Position numbers and translations under genes: made by a program. A DNA stretch of 64,000 bases, taken from Prevotella sp. GTDB lineage: Bacteria; Bacteroidota; Bacteroidia; Bacteroidales; Bacteroidaceae. Position 1 is the first letter of the stretch. Each line of letters begins with the position of its first letter. Location: positions 167,254 to 231,253 of the forward strand of contig JAILEG010000017.1 in NCBI GenBank assembly GCA_024688365.1, written 5' to 3'. The notes beneath the pieces were generated by a model. That model did not search any database. It was not told the DNA's origin and saw only the letters and a program-made list of their open reading frames with translations. This document shows, piece by piece, positions 44,494 through 51,918 of the stretch.

Positions 44494-45141
44494 ATGGCAA
44501 CACATCCCTTATGGTCTGACGACTACTGGCTGCTCCTCCTCCAGCTTTATCTGAAAAAGCCAGAGGGCATGAAACCAGTATATTCACATGCACTGGTCGA
44601 TCTCAGCTTGGAGCTGCACATACCGCCACACAGCCTCTATGAGCAACTGTTCCGCCTCCGTCACCGTGACACTCCCGTCCTGGAACTCATCTGGGAGACC
44701 TACGCAGGGAATCCGAGAAAGCTCTCCAGAGACGTGAGGAAACTGCGGGCAATGAAAGGATTCGGCCAGCCCGAGGAGTTCTACGAAGGCGTTGAGGTGA
44801 AGGAGACCTTTGAGCGTGACTTCCTTCCGCTGGAGAACAACAGCGACCTGAAGCCAATTATGCTCATCATGATACTCGACCTTTACTTCCGCCTCACACC
44901 TATCACCATGACTGAGGAGACTCCCGAGGTGCAGGAACTTGCCCGGCTCATGAAGATTCAGCCCCGCCGGGTGGTTGAGGTGATGGACGTGTTCCAGTTC
45001 TGCGACCCTTATCTGAACCGTGACGACCTCATGATCTCACCCCTTTTGCTGCCCTGTCAGGAAATATGGAACCGATATGGCAACGACAATCCTGAGAAAC
45101 TTTCAGCCCTTGCGGCACAATTAAGGGAATATTTCAGATGA
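44494..45141 (+). CDS. Conserved protein of unknown function upstream of rpoN
   Basis: 215 residues from the ATG at 44494 (MATHPLWSDDYWLLLLQLYL). Mostly helical and without signal peptide or membrane spans, hence cytoplasmic. A basic helix-rich N-terminal half (LYEQLFRLRHRDTPVLELIW, LSRDVRKLRAMKGFGQPEEF) and a second half (MTEETPEVQELARLMKIQPR) with a helix-turn-helix-like spacing suggest a DNA- or RNA-polymerase-associated role, but no family was recognised. It ends 45 bp before rpoN and has its own consensus promoter, so the two may be co-regulated. Confidence 0.78.
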   Translation: MATHPLWSDDYWLLLLQLYLKKPEGMKPVYSHALVDLSLELHIPPHSLYEQLFRLRHRDTPVLELIWETYAGNPRKLSRDVRKLRAMKGFGQPEEFYEGVEVKETFERDFLPLENNSDLKPIMLIMILDLYFRLTPITMTEETPEVQELARLMKIQPRRVVEVMDVFQFCDPYLNRDDLMISPLLLPCQEIWNRYGNDNPEKLSALAAQLREYFR

Positions 45142-45158
45142 TTATCTTACTTTTTTAG

Positions 45159-45166
45159 TACTTTTG
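45159..45166 (+). promoter_or_regulatory. Candidate -7 box of rpoN
   Basis: TACTTTTG followed by C, 21 bp before the rpoN ATG; no good -33 box. An alternative is read-through from the upstream gene. Confidence 0.4.
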
Positions 45167-45186
45167 CAGCGTAATTCAGGTGAAAG

Positions 45187-46698
45187 ATGGCACAGGAACA
45201 AATACAGATTCAAGCCCAGAAGCAGCAACTGGTACAGAGGCTCTCACAGCAACAGATGTTGCAGGTGAAGCTCCTGGAGATGCCGCTGACTGAACTGGAG
45301 GAGAGCGTCAATGCCGAACTGGACGATAACCCTGCCCTTGAATCGGGAGAAGGGGAACCGGATGAGATGGGCACGGACGAGTCTGTGGAACATGCTGACG
45401 ATGACTTCGACACACAACAGGAACGGGAAGAACGGCAGGATGCTCTCGACTCGGCACTGGAGCGCATGAGGTCGGACGATGACCTGCCCACCTATGACAG
45501 CCGACAGCAACGAAATAATGCTGAATATGAGGAGATTGTTTACGGCGACACCACCTCGTTCATCGACAAGCTCAATGAGCAGGTGGGCGAACGGGAACTC
45601 ACCGACAGGCAAAGGGACATTCTGGAGTACCTTATCGGCAGCCTGGATGATGACGGACTGTTGCGGAAAGACCTCGGCAGCATCAGCGATGAGCTTGCCA
45701 TCTACCACGGTATTGATGCCACTACTCAGGAACTGGAGGAGGTTCTTCAGCTTCTTCAGGACTTTGACCCTGCCGGCATAGGAGCAAGAACGCTCCAGGA
45801 GTGCCTGCTCCTACAGGTTGACCGCAAGGTGGAAAATGGCGAATGGGACCGTGACGGACACCTATACAAGTACGTGCGCACCATCCTTGCCAGCCATTTC
45901 GATGCCTTCACCAAGAAACACTGGGACAAGATACAGTCATCGCTCTCGCTGTCTGACCTCCAGGTGGAGACTTTGCAGCGCGAGATACGTAAGCTCAATC
46001 CGAAGCCCGGCTCGTCAATGGGCGAGACACAGGGACGCAACATACAGCAGATAACACCCGACTTCATCATTGATACCGATGATGACGGCACCATAACATT
46101 CTCACTGAACCACGGCAACCTGCCTGAACTGCATGTCTCGCCGACATTCAACGACATGCTCGCTGCCTATCGGGACAACAAGGCGGGCATGAACCGCCAG
46201 GCAAAGGAGGCTTTGCTCTATGCAAAAGAGAAGGTTGACAAGGCACAGGGCTTCATCGAGGCCGTGAAGCAACGCCGCCATACCCTGCAGGTAACCATGA
46301 AAGCCATTATTGACATCCAGCGGAAGTTCTTTCAGGATGGCGATGAGGCTGACCTGAAGCCAATGATTCTCAAGGATGTGGCTGACCGAACAGGGCTTGA
46401 CATCTCCACAATCTCACGTGTGAGCAACATCAAGTATGCGCAGACACGCTGGGGGACATTTCCCCTCCGCTTCTTCTTCACTGACAGCTACACCACGGAG
46501 GATGGAGAGGAAATGTCGACACGCAAGATAAAACTCGCCCTGAAGGAAGCAATCAGCAAGGAGAACAAACGCAAGCCACTCAGCGATGATGCCCTCGCCA
46601 AGGTGATGAAGGAGAAAGGATTTCCCATAGCCCGCCGCACGGTGGCCAAGTACCGTGAGCAGCTGGGGCTGCCCGTGGCAAGGCTGAGAAAAGAGTAA
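45187..46698 (+). CDS. rpoN: RNA polymerase sigma-54 factor
   Basis: 503 residues. Region I is the Gln-rich start (LVQRLSQQQMLQVKLLEMPL, with ELDDNPALE), region II is acidic (GEPDEMGTDESVEHADDDFD), region III carries the core-binding and helix-turn-helix parts (LDISTISRVSNIKYAQTRWG), and the RpoN box ARRTVAKYREQ lies near the end. It directs polymerase to -24/-12 promoters and needs AAA+ activators, none of which lie in the window. No -24/-12 promoter was recognised here. Its stop is followed at once by the heptamer repeat. Confidence 0.97.
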   Translation: MAQEQIQIQAQKQQLVQRLSQQQMLQVKLLEMPLTELEESVNAELDDNPALESGEGEPDEMGTDESVEHADDDFDTQQEREERQDALDSALERMRSDDDLPTYDSRQQRNNAEYEEIVYGDTTSFIDKLNEQVGERELTDRQRDILEYLIGSLDDDGLLRKDLGSISDELAIYHGIDATTQELEEVLQLLQDFDPAGIGARTLQECLLLQVDRKVENGEWDRDGHLYKYVRTILASHFDAFTKKHWDKIQSSLSLSDLQVETLQREIRKLNPKPGSSMGETQGRNIQQITPDFIIDTDDDGTITFSLNHGNLPELHVSPTFNDMLAAYRDNKAGMNRQAKEALLYAKEKVDKAQGFIEAVKQRRHTLQVTMKAIIDIQRKFFQDGDEADLKPMILKDVADRTGLDISTISRVSNIKYAQTRWGTFPLRFFFTDSYTTEDGEEMSTRKIKLALKEAISKENKRKPLSDDALAKVMKEKGFPIARRTVAKYREQLGLPVARLRKE

Positions 46699-46700
46699 TG

Positions 46701-46795
46701 GTGGGTGTTAAGTGTTGGGTGTTGGGTGTTGATGATTACCTATTTGCGCTTATCACCGCTTATCACCGCCTATCATCCCCATCCTCCTCCATCAT
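46701..46795. repeat. Heptamer plus decamer repeats after rpoN
   Basis: GGGTGTT-type heptamers at 46702-46733 directly after the rpoN stop, then 10-bp units CGCTTATCAC at about 46747-46790. Same architecture as after the receptor gene at 44.3 kb. Confidence 0.85.
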
Positions 46796-46822
46796 CATCT
46801 CCTACCCCCTACCCCAAACTGC

Positions 46823-47440
46823 ATGAATGAAAAGAACATCATATTGACCGCAAGAATCGTGAGCATGATGCTCACACCCTTCTACCTTCCCGTTGTAGGC
46901 ATACTGGCTATCTTCACCTTCAGCTATCTCAGCATGTTTCCGTGGCAGGCAAAACTGTTGTATGTCCTGCTGGTCTATGCTTTCACGGTACTCTTCCCCA
47001 CCCTTCTCATTCACCTTTACCGCCAGTATCATGGCTGGACTCCCATCCAGCTGGGACACCGGGAGAAGCGCATGATGCCCTACGTGATTTCCATCCTGTG
47101 CTATTTCACGTGTTTCTACATCATGAATCTACTCCATCTGCCCCACATGCTGACCTCCATCATCATGGTGGCACTGGTCATACAGATACTCTGCGCCGTC
47201 ATCAACGTGTGGTGGAAAATATCCACCCACACAGCCGCTATAGGCGGAGTGACTGGCTCACTGATAGCCTTCTCGCTGATGTTCAACTTCAACCCCATGT
47301 GGTGGCTCTGCCTTACGCTCACCGTATCGGGCATGGTTGGATCCAGCAGGATGATTCTCCGCCAGCACTCGCTGGAGCAAGTGACATCAGGATTCTTCCT
47401 TGGAATTGTCAGTTCGTTCCTCACCATCATCATCATCTGA
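46823..47440 (+). CDS. PAP2-like membrane phosphatase
   Basis: 205 residues with about five membrane segments (e.g. PFYLPVVGILAIFTFSYLS, VLLVYAFTVLFPTLLIHL, TSIIMVALVIQILCAVI). The phosphatase-like motifs are KISTHTAAIGGVTG and GSSRMILRQHSLEQVTSGFF, corresponding to the PAP2 HxxxxxG and SRxxxxxHxxxD blocks, but the final Asp is Glu and the first block is shifted, so catalysis is uncertain. A lipid or undecaprenyl phosphate phosphatase role is inferred. It starts 125 bp after rpoN, behind repeats. Confidence 0.7.
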   Translation: MNEKNIILTARIVSMMLTPFYLPVVGILAIFTFSYLSMFPWQAKLLYVLLVYAFTVLFPTLLIHLYRQYHGWTPIQLGHREKRMMPYVISILCYFTCFYIMNLLHLPHMLTSIIMVALVIQILCAVINVWWKISTHTAAIGGVTGSLIAFSLMFNFNPMWWLCLTLTVSGMVGSSRMILRQHSLEQVTSGFFLGIVSSFLTIIII

Positions 47441-47534
47441 TGCTGCCGAAGCCGACAAGCATGCCTGGCAGGCCCCGTGGACATAAGGACAGGAGAGACA
47501 TTGACACAGATTATTCATCACATAAGATAAGAAC

Positions 47535-48041
47535 ATGAAGCCATTAGTCAGTATTATCATGGGCTCAACAAGCGATCTGCCCATTATGGAAAAAGCTTGT
47601 AAGTGGTTGGAGCAGCAGGAGATTCCCTTTGAGGTGAATGCCCTTTCGGCCCACCGGACACCTGATGCTGTAGAGACCTTTGCCAAAGCGGCTAAGGAAC
47701 GGGGCATCAAGGTCATCATTGCCGGAGCTGGCATGGCTGCCGCTCTGCCAGGTGTCATAGCAGCCTCAACCCCATTGCCGGTCATCGGTGTGCCCATCAA
47801 GGGCATGCTTGATGGACTTGATGCCATGCTCTCCATCATCCAGATGCCACCGGGCATCCCCGTAGCCACCGTTGGTGTCAACGGAGCGCAGAACGCAGCC
47901 ATCCTTGCTGCCGAGATGATGGCACTGGGCGATGAGACGATTGCGCAGAAGGTCAGCAACTGGAAAGCCTCACTCGGTGAAAAGATAGAGAAAGCCAACA
48001 GGGAACTGTCAGAGATTAAGGAGTATAAGTTCAAGTGCTGA
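47535..48041 (+). CDS. purE: N5-carboxyaminoimidazole ribonucleotide mutase
   Basis: 168 residues, class I PurE size. SIIMGSTSDLPIMEKACKWL, ALSAHRTPDAVETFA (catalytic His), IIAGAGMAAALPGVIAA and TVGVNGAQNAAILAAEM are family signatures. It moves the carboxyl group of N5-CAIR to C4 in purine synthesis. No purK neighbour. The 94-bp gap before it and 237-bp gap after contain no gene; the latter holds repeats. Confidence 0.96.
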   Translation: MKPLVSIIMGSTSDLPIMEKACKWLEQQEIPFEVNALSAHRTPDAVETFAKAAKERGIKVIIAGAGMAAALPGVIAASTPLPVIGVPIKGMLDGLDAMLSIIQMPPGIPVATVGVNGAQNAAILAAEMMALGDETIAQKVSNWKASLGEKIEKANRELSEIKEYKFKC

Positions 48042-48175
48042 GATACCCGCCCACAAGAAAGCCCACCACAACAAGTTCACCCCGAAGGCCTACCCCATCC
48101 CCTCCCATGGGAAGGTGGAAGCCAGACCAGACATGAGGGCAGAGGACAGGCATTAGGCACACAAGGACCAGTATC

Positions 48176-48278
48176 GCTTATCACTGCCCACCAACATCCA
48201 TCACCCAATATAAGAACATATCATCAACATTCAACACCCAACACTCAACATTCAACTCCCAACACCCAACACCCAAAC
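48176..48278. repeat. Heptamer/decamer repeats upstream of ispG
   Basis: About 100 bp of TATCACTGC- and CATCACCC-type units followed by tandem CAACACC heptamers (CATTCAACACCCAACACTC, then CAACTCCCAACACCC) ending one base before the ispG ATG. Any ribosome-binding region lies in repeat DNA. Confidence 0.88.
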
Positions 48279-50210
48279 ATGATTGATTTATTCAACTTTG
48301 AAAGAAGGAAAACATCCGTCACCCACGTCGGTGCCTTGAATATTGGCGGAGAGAATCCAGTACGCATACAATCAATGACCACCACCTCCACTGACGACAC
48401 CGAGGGCAGTGTGGCGCAATCCGAGCGCATCATCAATGCCGGAGGTGAACTCGTCAGGCTCACCACACAAGGCCGGCGTGAGGCCGAGAACCTCAGGAAC
48501 ATCAATGCCCAACTGCGCGCTGACGGCTATATGACCCCGCTCTGTGCCGATGTCCATTTCAATGCCAACGTGGCTGATGTGGCTGCACACTATGCCGAGA
48601 AGGTGCGTATCAACCCCGGAAACTACGTTGACCCTGCCCGCACGTTCAAGAAACTGGAGTATACCGATGAGGAGTATGCCCAGGAACTGCAGAAGATAGA
48701 GGACCGGCTGACACCCTTCATCGAGATATGCAAGGAGAACCATACAGCCGTCCGCATCGGTGTGAACCACGGAAGCCTGTCTGACCGCATTCGCAACCGA
48801 TACGGTGACACACCGGAAGGCATCGTGGAAAGCTGCATGGAGTTCCTGCGCATCTTCCGTAAGCACCATTTTGACGATGTGGTCATCTCCATCAAGTCAT
48901 CAAACACGGTCGTCATGGTGCGTTCCGTGCGCCTCTTGGTTGCCGAGATGGATAAGGAGGACATGCACTATCCGCTCCACCTGGGTGTCACTGAGGCAGG
49001 CGAAGGCGAGGACGGACGCATCAAGAGTGCCGTGGGCATTGGCGCACTGCTGGCCGACGGCATCGGCGACACCATCCGCGTCTCGCTGAGTGAGGACCCT
49101 GAGTGTGAGATTCCAGTGGCCAAGCACCTCGCCTGGTACATACGCCGCCAGGAGAAACATCTCCTCATCCCTGGCGAACAGTACAGCGGCTTCGACTATC
49201 TCCGCCCCGCACGCCGCTCAACCGTGGCTGCCGGCAACATTGGTGGTGAGAATGTGCCCGTCGTCATCTCCACACGAAAGGCGGGGGATGCAGCCATCGA
49301 CATCTCCTCGCCCGAACTGCCGAACCCCGACTACATCTATGTGCAGGGTGAGCTGCCCGATACACTGGTGAGGAACCAGAGATACATCCTCGACTATGAT
49401 GCCTACATTGACCTCGCCAACAGCGGCAGACAGTCACTTGAGAACGTCTACCCCATCTTCCCCGTCACGGGAATGCCATTCATCAGTGCCATCAATACGG
49501 ACGTGAAGTTCCTCGTGCTGAAGTTCGGAACCCCATCAGAGGAGTTCCTGGCATGCCTGAGGACGCATCCCGAGGTAGTGGTTGTCTGCATGACCAGCCA
49601 CCAGAACCGCCTGGGCGACCAGCGTGCGCTCGTCCATCAGCTGATGAATGCCGGTGTGAGGAACCCTGTCATCTTTGCCCAGATGTACCAGCACTCCACC
49701 ACCGACCCTGCATCACAATCCCTCAACACCCAACACCCATCATCCATCACCCCGAAGGAGCAATTCCAACTGGAGGCTGCTGCCGACATGGGAGCCCTGA
49801 TGATGGACGGACTGACTGACGGACTATGGCTCATGAACAATGGCGACCTCGCACAGGAGGACATTGAGCAGACTGCCTTCGCCATCCTTCAGGCAGGCAG
49901 ACTGCGCATGGTGAAGACCGAATATATCTCCTGTCCGGGCTGCGGACGTACCCTCTACGACCTCCGCACCACCATCGCCCGCATCAAGGAGGCCACCAAG
50001 GGCATGACCGGACTGAAGATTGGCATCATGGGCTGCATCGTGAACGGGCCAGGAGAGATGGCAGATGCCGACTACGGATATGTCGGTGCCGGGCCAAGAA
50101 AGGTCAGCCTCTACCGCAAGCAGGTGTGCGTTGAGCATAACATCCCTGAGGAAGAGGCCGTCGAGCATCTCCTTACGCTCATCAAGGCTGACAGGAAGGC
50201 TCAGCAATAA
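48279..50210 (+). CDS. ispG: 4-hydroxy-3-methylbut-2-en-1-yl diphosphate synthase, long form
   Basis: 643 residues, the three-domain Bacteroidetes form. The TIM-barrel start (VRIQSMTTTSTDDTEGSVAQ, LVRLTTQGRREAENL), a middle insert domain, and the iron-sulfur domain ISCPGCGRTLYDL plus GIMGCIVNGPGEMADADYGY. It reduces methylerythritol cyclodiphosphate to HMBPP in the non-mevalonate pathway. Residues about 475-493 (ASQSLNTQHPSSITPK) are encoded by CAACACC/CATCATC repeat DNA identical to the intergenic repeats, and appear to be an in-frame insertion in a domain linker. The start codon directly follows such repeats as well. Confidence 0.96.
   Translation: MIDLFNFERRKTSVTHVGALNIGGENPVRIQSMTTTSTDDTEGSVAQSERIINAGGELVRLTTQGRREAENLRNINAQLRADGYMTPLCADVHFNANVADVAAHYAEKVRINPGNYVDPARTFKKLEYTDEEYAQELQKIEDRLTPFIEICKENHTAVRIGVNHGSLSDRIRNRYGDTPEGIVESCMEFLRIFRKHHFDDVVISIKSSNTVVMVRSVRLLVAEMDKEDMHYPLHLGVTEAGEGEDGRIKSAVGIGALLADGIGDTIRVSLSEDPECEIPVAKHLAWYIRRQEKHLLIPGEQYSGFDYLRPARRSTVAAGNIGGENVPVVISTRKAGDAAIDISSPELPNPDYIYVQGELPDTLVRNQRYILDYDAYIDLANSGRQSLENVYPIFPVTGMPFISAINTDVKFLVLKFGTPSEEFLACLRTHPEVVVVCMTSHQNRLGDQRALVHQLMNAGVRNPVIFAQMYQHSTTDPASQSLNTQHPSSITPKEQFQLEAAADMGALMMDGLTDGLWLMNNGDLAQEDIEQTAFAILQAGRLRMVKTEYISCPGCGRTLYDLRTTIARIKEATKGMTGLKIGIMGCIVNGPGEMADADYGYVGAGPRKVSLYRKQVCVEHNIPEEEAVEHLLTLIKADRKAQQ
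49719..49754 (+). repeat. Heptamer/decamer repeat inside ispG
   Basis: TCCCTCAACACCCAACACCC followed by ATCATCCATCACCCC. It keeps the reading frame and encodes SLNTQHPSSITP (residues 481-492). Confidence 0.85.
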
Positions 50211-50237
50211 GACTGCACTCCTCACAGGATTCCATAC

Positions 50238-50277
50238 AGGGGCATGTGTCATAAGGCTATGGCACATGCCCCTTTTG
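50238..50277 (+). terminator. Intrinsic terminator of ispG
   Basis: GGGGCATGTG pairs with CACATGCCCC around a 14-nt loop, followed by TTTT, about 30 bp after the stop. Confidence 0.8.
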
Positions 50278-50399
50278 CTTGACTTCCATCTTCGTCAGAC
50301 CAAATTCATATTACACTCAATCTGTATATCCCATCCAGTCCGCCTGCCTTTGCAAGCCACTCTCCACCCACTTATATCACCGCCAGCCACCAGCAGGAA

Positions 50400-50463
50400 A
50401 ATACTTTGGTCGAAGTACTCCAGTACTGCACGTGAAGTAGTCGAGTACTTCAGCAGAAGTATT
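50400..50463. repeat. 64-bp triple-palindrome element, copy 5
   Basis: Units 50400-50419, 50422-50441 and 50444-50463 separated by CC and CG; the middle unit is AGTACTGCACGTGAAGTAGT. The right flank (50464-50478, CGGGTAATCAGGCAC) is shared with copy 6. Convergent gap of 345 bp between ispG and the acyltransferase gene. Confidence 0.9.
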
Positions 50464-50555
50464 CGGGTAATCAGGCACAGCGTACTGACGTAATCGGGCA
50501 CCGGGGACAGAGGTACCCATACACGGATTACATCGGTATTTGCATAGAAGTACGG

Positions 50556-51587
50556 TTACAGGAGGGCATCCGCTCCATCCTGTTTCCTCATCTTTCCCGT
50601 AATGAAAGGCAGATAACGGTAAACAGCCCATACGGCAAGAGTGCTGAAAGCACAGACCGCTGCATAGGCTGCCAGCACACGGTAATACTGCCCCTGATAG
50701 CCCATATCTGCCCACTGAAGAAGGATTGAGACGCAGAGGGGGATTCCTCCACAAAGGAAATAATAGACGATGCTGTGCGCTCCCACCCATTCTATCGGGC
50801 GGCAGACAGGCAGATGACGGCTGACGCTCGCCGCCAGCAGCACACTGACCACCGCGTCAGCAAGAAAAAGCGGATAGGAACCGATGGCAATGGGCCATAG
50901 CATCGTATGGACACCTGCCCGGAACGCATAAACCTTCATCCCTATAAGAAGAACAAAGAGGAAGAAGGAGGATGATAAGGTGTGGAAACGGTGGAGAAAC
51001 GGCTCCCAACGGTGCCAGAACCAGCCTGCACAGAGGAATAGCACGGCCTGCAGACCGTTGTTGACCTGCCACGGATAAACAGCCCGTTGTTCCGACAGTA
51101 CGGCTGAGCCAAGGAACGCCACGACCGAGAGTGTGCATAACAGCCATGCTTTTCCGCGGCTTATCCACAGCAGCAGGCTGAAAACAACCTCTCCGACCGC
51201 CAGCGCGGCTATGAACCACGATGCCTGCCCAAGAAGAACCGGAAGGAAAGGAGCTATAAGTCCATCCACCTCCCCATCCAAGACCGTGGAGAGCGATATG
51301 ACCCCATGCGCCAAGGCCTTGGGCAGTGCCATGACTGTGGTGAAGATGAAGTAAGGCAGCAACAGGCTGCGGCAGACCTTCCCTAACCGATGAGACAGCC
51401 GGCAGGGTGAGCCTTTATACATCAGATAGCCTGACAGGAAGAAGAAGATGACCAGCGCGTCAGCCACATACAGGTCATACGGGACGATATTTGCTCCCGT
51501 ATAATAGATTTCCGTATGGTCAAGCAGGATGGCAAGCATACAGAATCCCCGCAATAAATCAATCCAGTGTTGGCGCTCACGCATCAT
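50556..51587 (-). CDS. Acyltransferase family 3 membrane protein
   Basis: 343 residues; a second ATG one codon in is also possible. About ten hydrophobic segments. The family start RQHWIDLLRGFCMLAILLDH has the conserved Arg and a membrane His; FFFLSGYLMYKGSPCRLSHR follows. These enzymes move acetyl or other acyl groups across the membrane onto glycans or antibiotics. No glycan cluster is adjacent, but a related acyltransferase closes the porZ operon 10 kb away. It is an isolated minus-strand gene with its own promoter, divergent from leuS. Confidence 0.88.
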   Translation of the reverse strand: MMRERQHWIDLLRGFCMLAILLDHTEIYYTGANIVPYDLYVADALVIFFFLSGYLMYKGSPCRLSHRLGKVCRSLLLPYFIFTTVMALPKALAHGVISLSTVLDGEVDGLIAPFLPVLLGQASWFIAALAVGEVVFSLLLWISRGKAWLLCTLSVVAFLGSAVLSEQRAVYPWQVNNGLQAVLFLCAGWFWHRWEPFLHRFHTLSSSFFLFVLLIGMKVYAFRAGVHTMLWPIAIGSYPLFLADAVVSVLLAASVSRHLPVCRPIEWVGAHSIVYYFLCGGIPLCVSILLQWADMGYQGQYYRVLAAYAAVCAFSTLAVWAVYRYLPFITGKMRKQDGADALL

Positions 51588-51684
51588 GGGTTATGCTAAA
51601 TGACGAATATCTCCCACAAGGGGATGATGGAATTGGCTTGATGACTCGCGACAGACAACAACGTGACGGCCGCCGGTTCACCGT

Positions 51685-51716
51685 GCAAAGGTAGTCCCTT
51701 TTCAGGATAAAAGCAA
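51685..51716 (-). promoter_or_regulatory. Promoter of the acyltransferase gene
   Basis: On the minus strand TTGC, exactly 19 nt, TACCTTTGC. The leader would be about 90 nt. Confidence 0.6.
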
Positions 51717-51800
51717 GAAAAGAATCCTATTACAATGCACCCACAGCCGCGCGCTGTGTCACTTTTCCACTTTAATAGCCAAGTTTACGGAAACTTTTTG

Positions 51801-51808
51801 TAAATTTG
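51801..51808 (+). promoter_or_regulatory. Candidate -7 box of leuS
   Basis: TAAATTTG followed by C; the -33 site is poor. Leader of about 105 nt. Confidence 0.4.
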
Positions 51809-51918
51809 CAGATTGGTTATCATACCCTTTTCAGAAGCCGTTGGACGATGGTGAGAACCGCCTACAGGCAGGCGGCACCCGCCAGACAAGGTTAGGATAA
51901 AAACAAACAACATACAGA

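Larger units (their letters stand above)
51588..51918. other. Divergent gap between acyltransferase and leuS genes
   Basis: 331 bp containing one promoter for each flanking gene and a small CAGGCAG/GGCGGC GC-rich stretch before leuS. No gene is seen. Confidence 0.5.

Noticed and set aside
51161..51169. Perfect DnaA box TTATCCACA
   Set aside because: It lies inside the acyltransferase coding region, alone, far from the strand switch; a chance match is likely.
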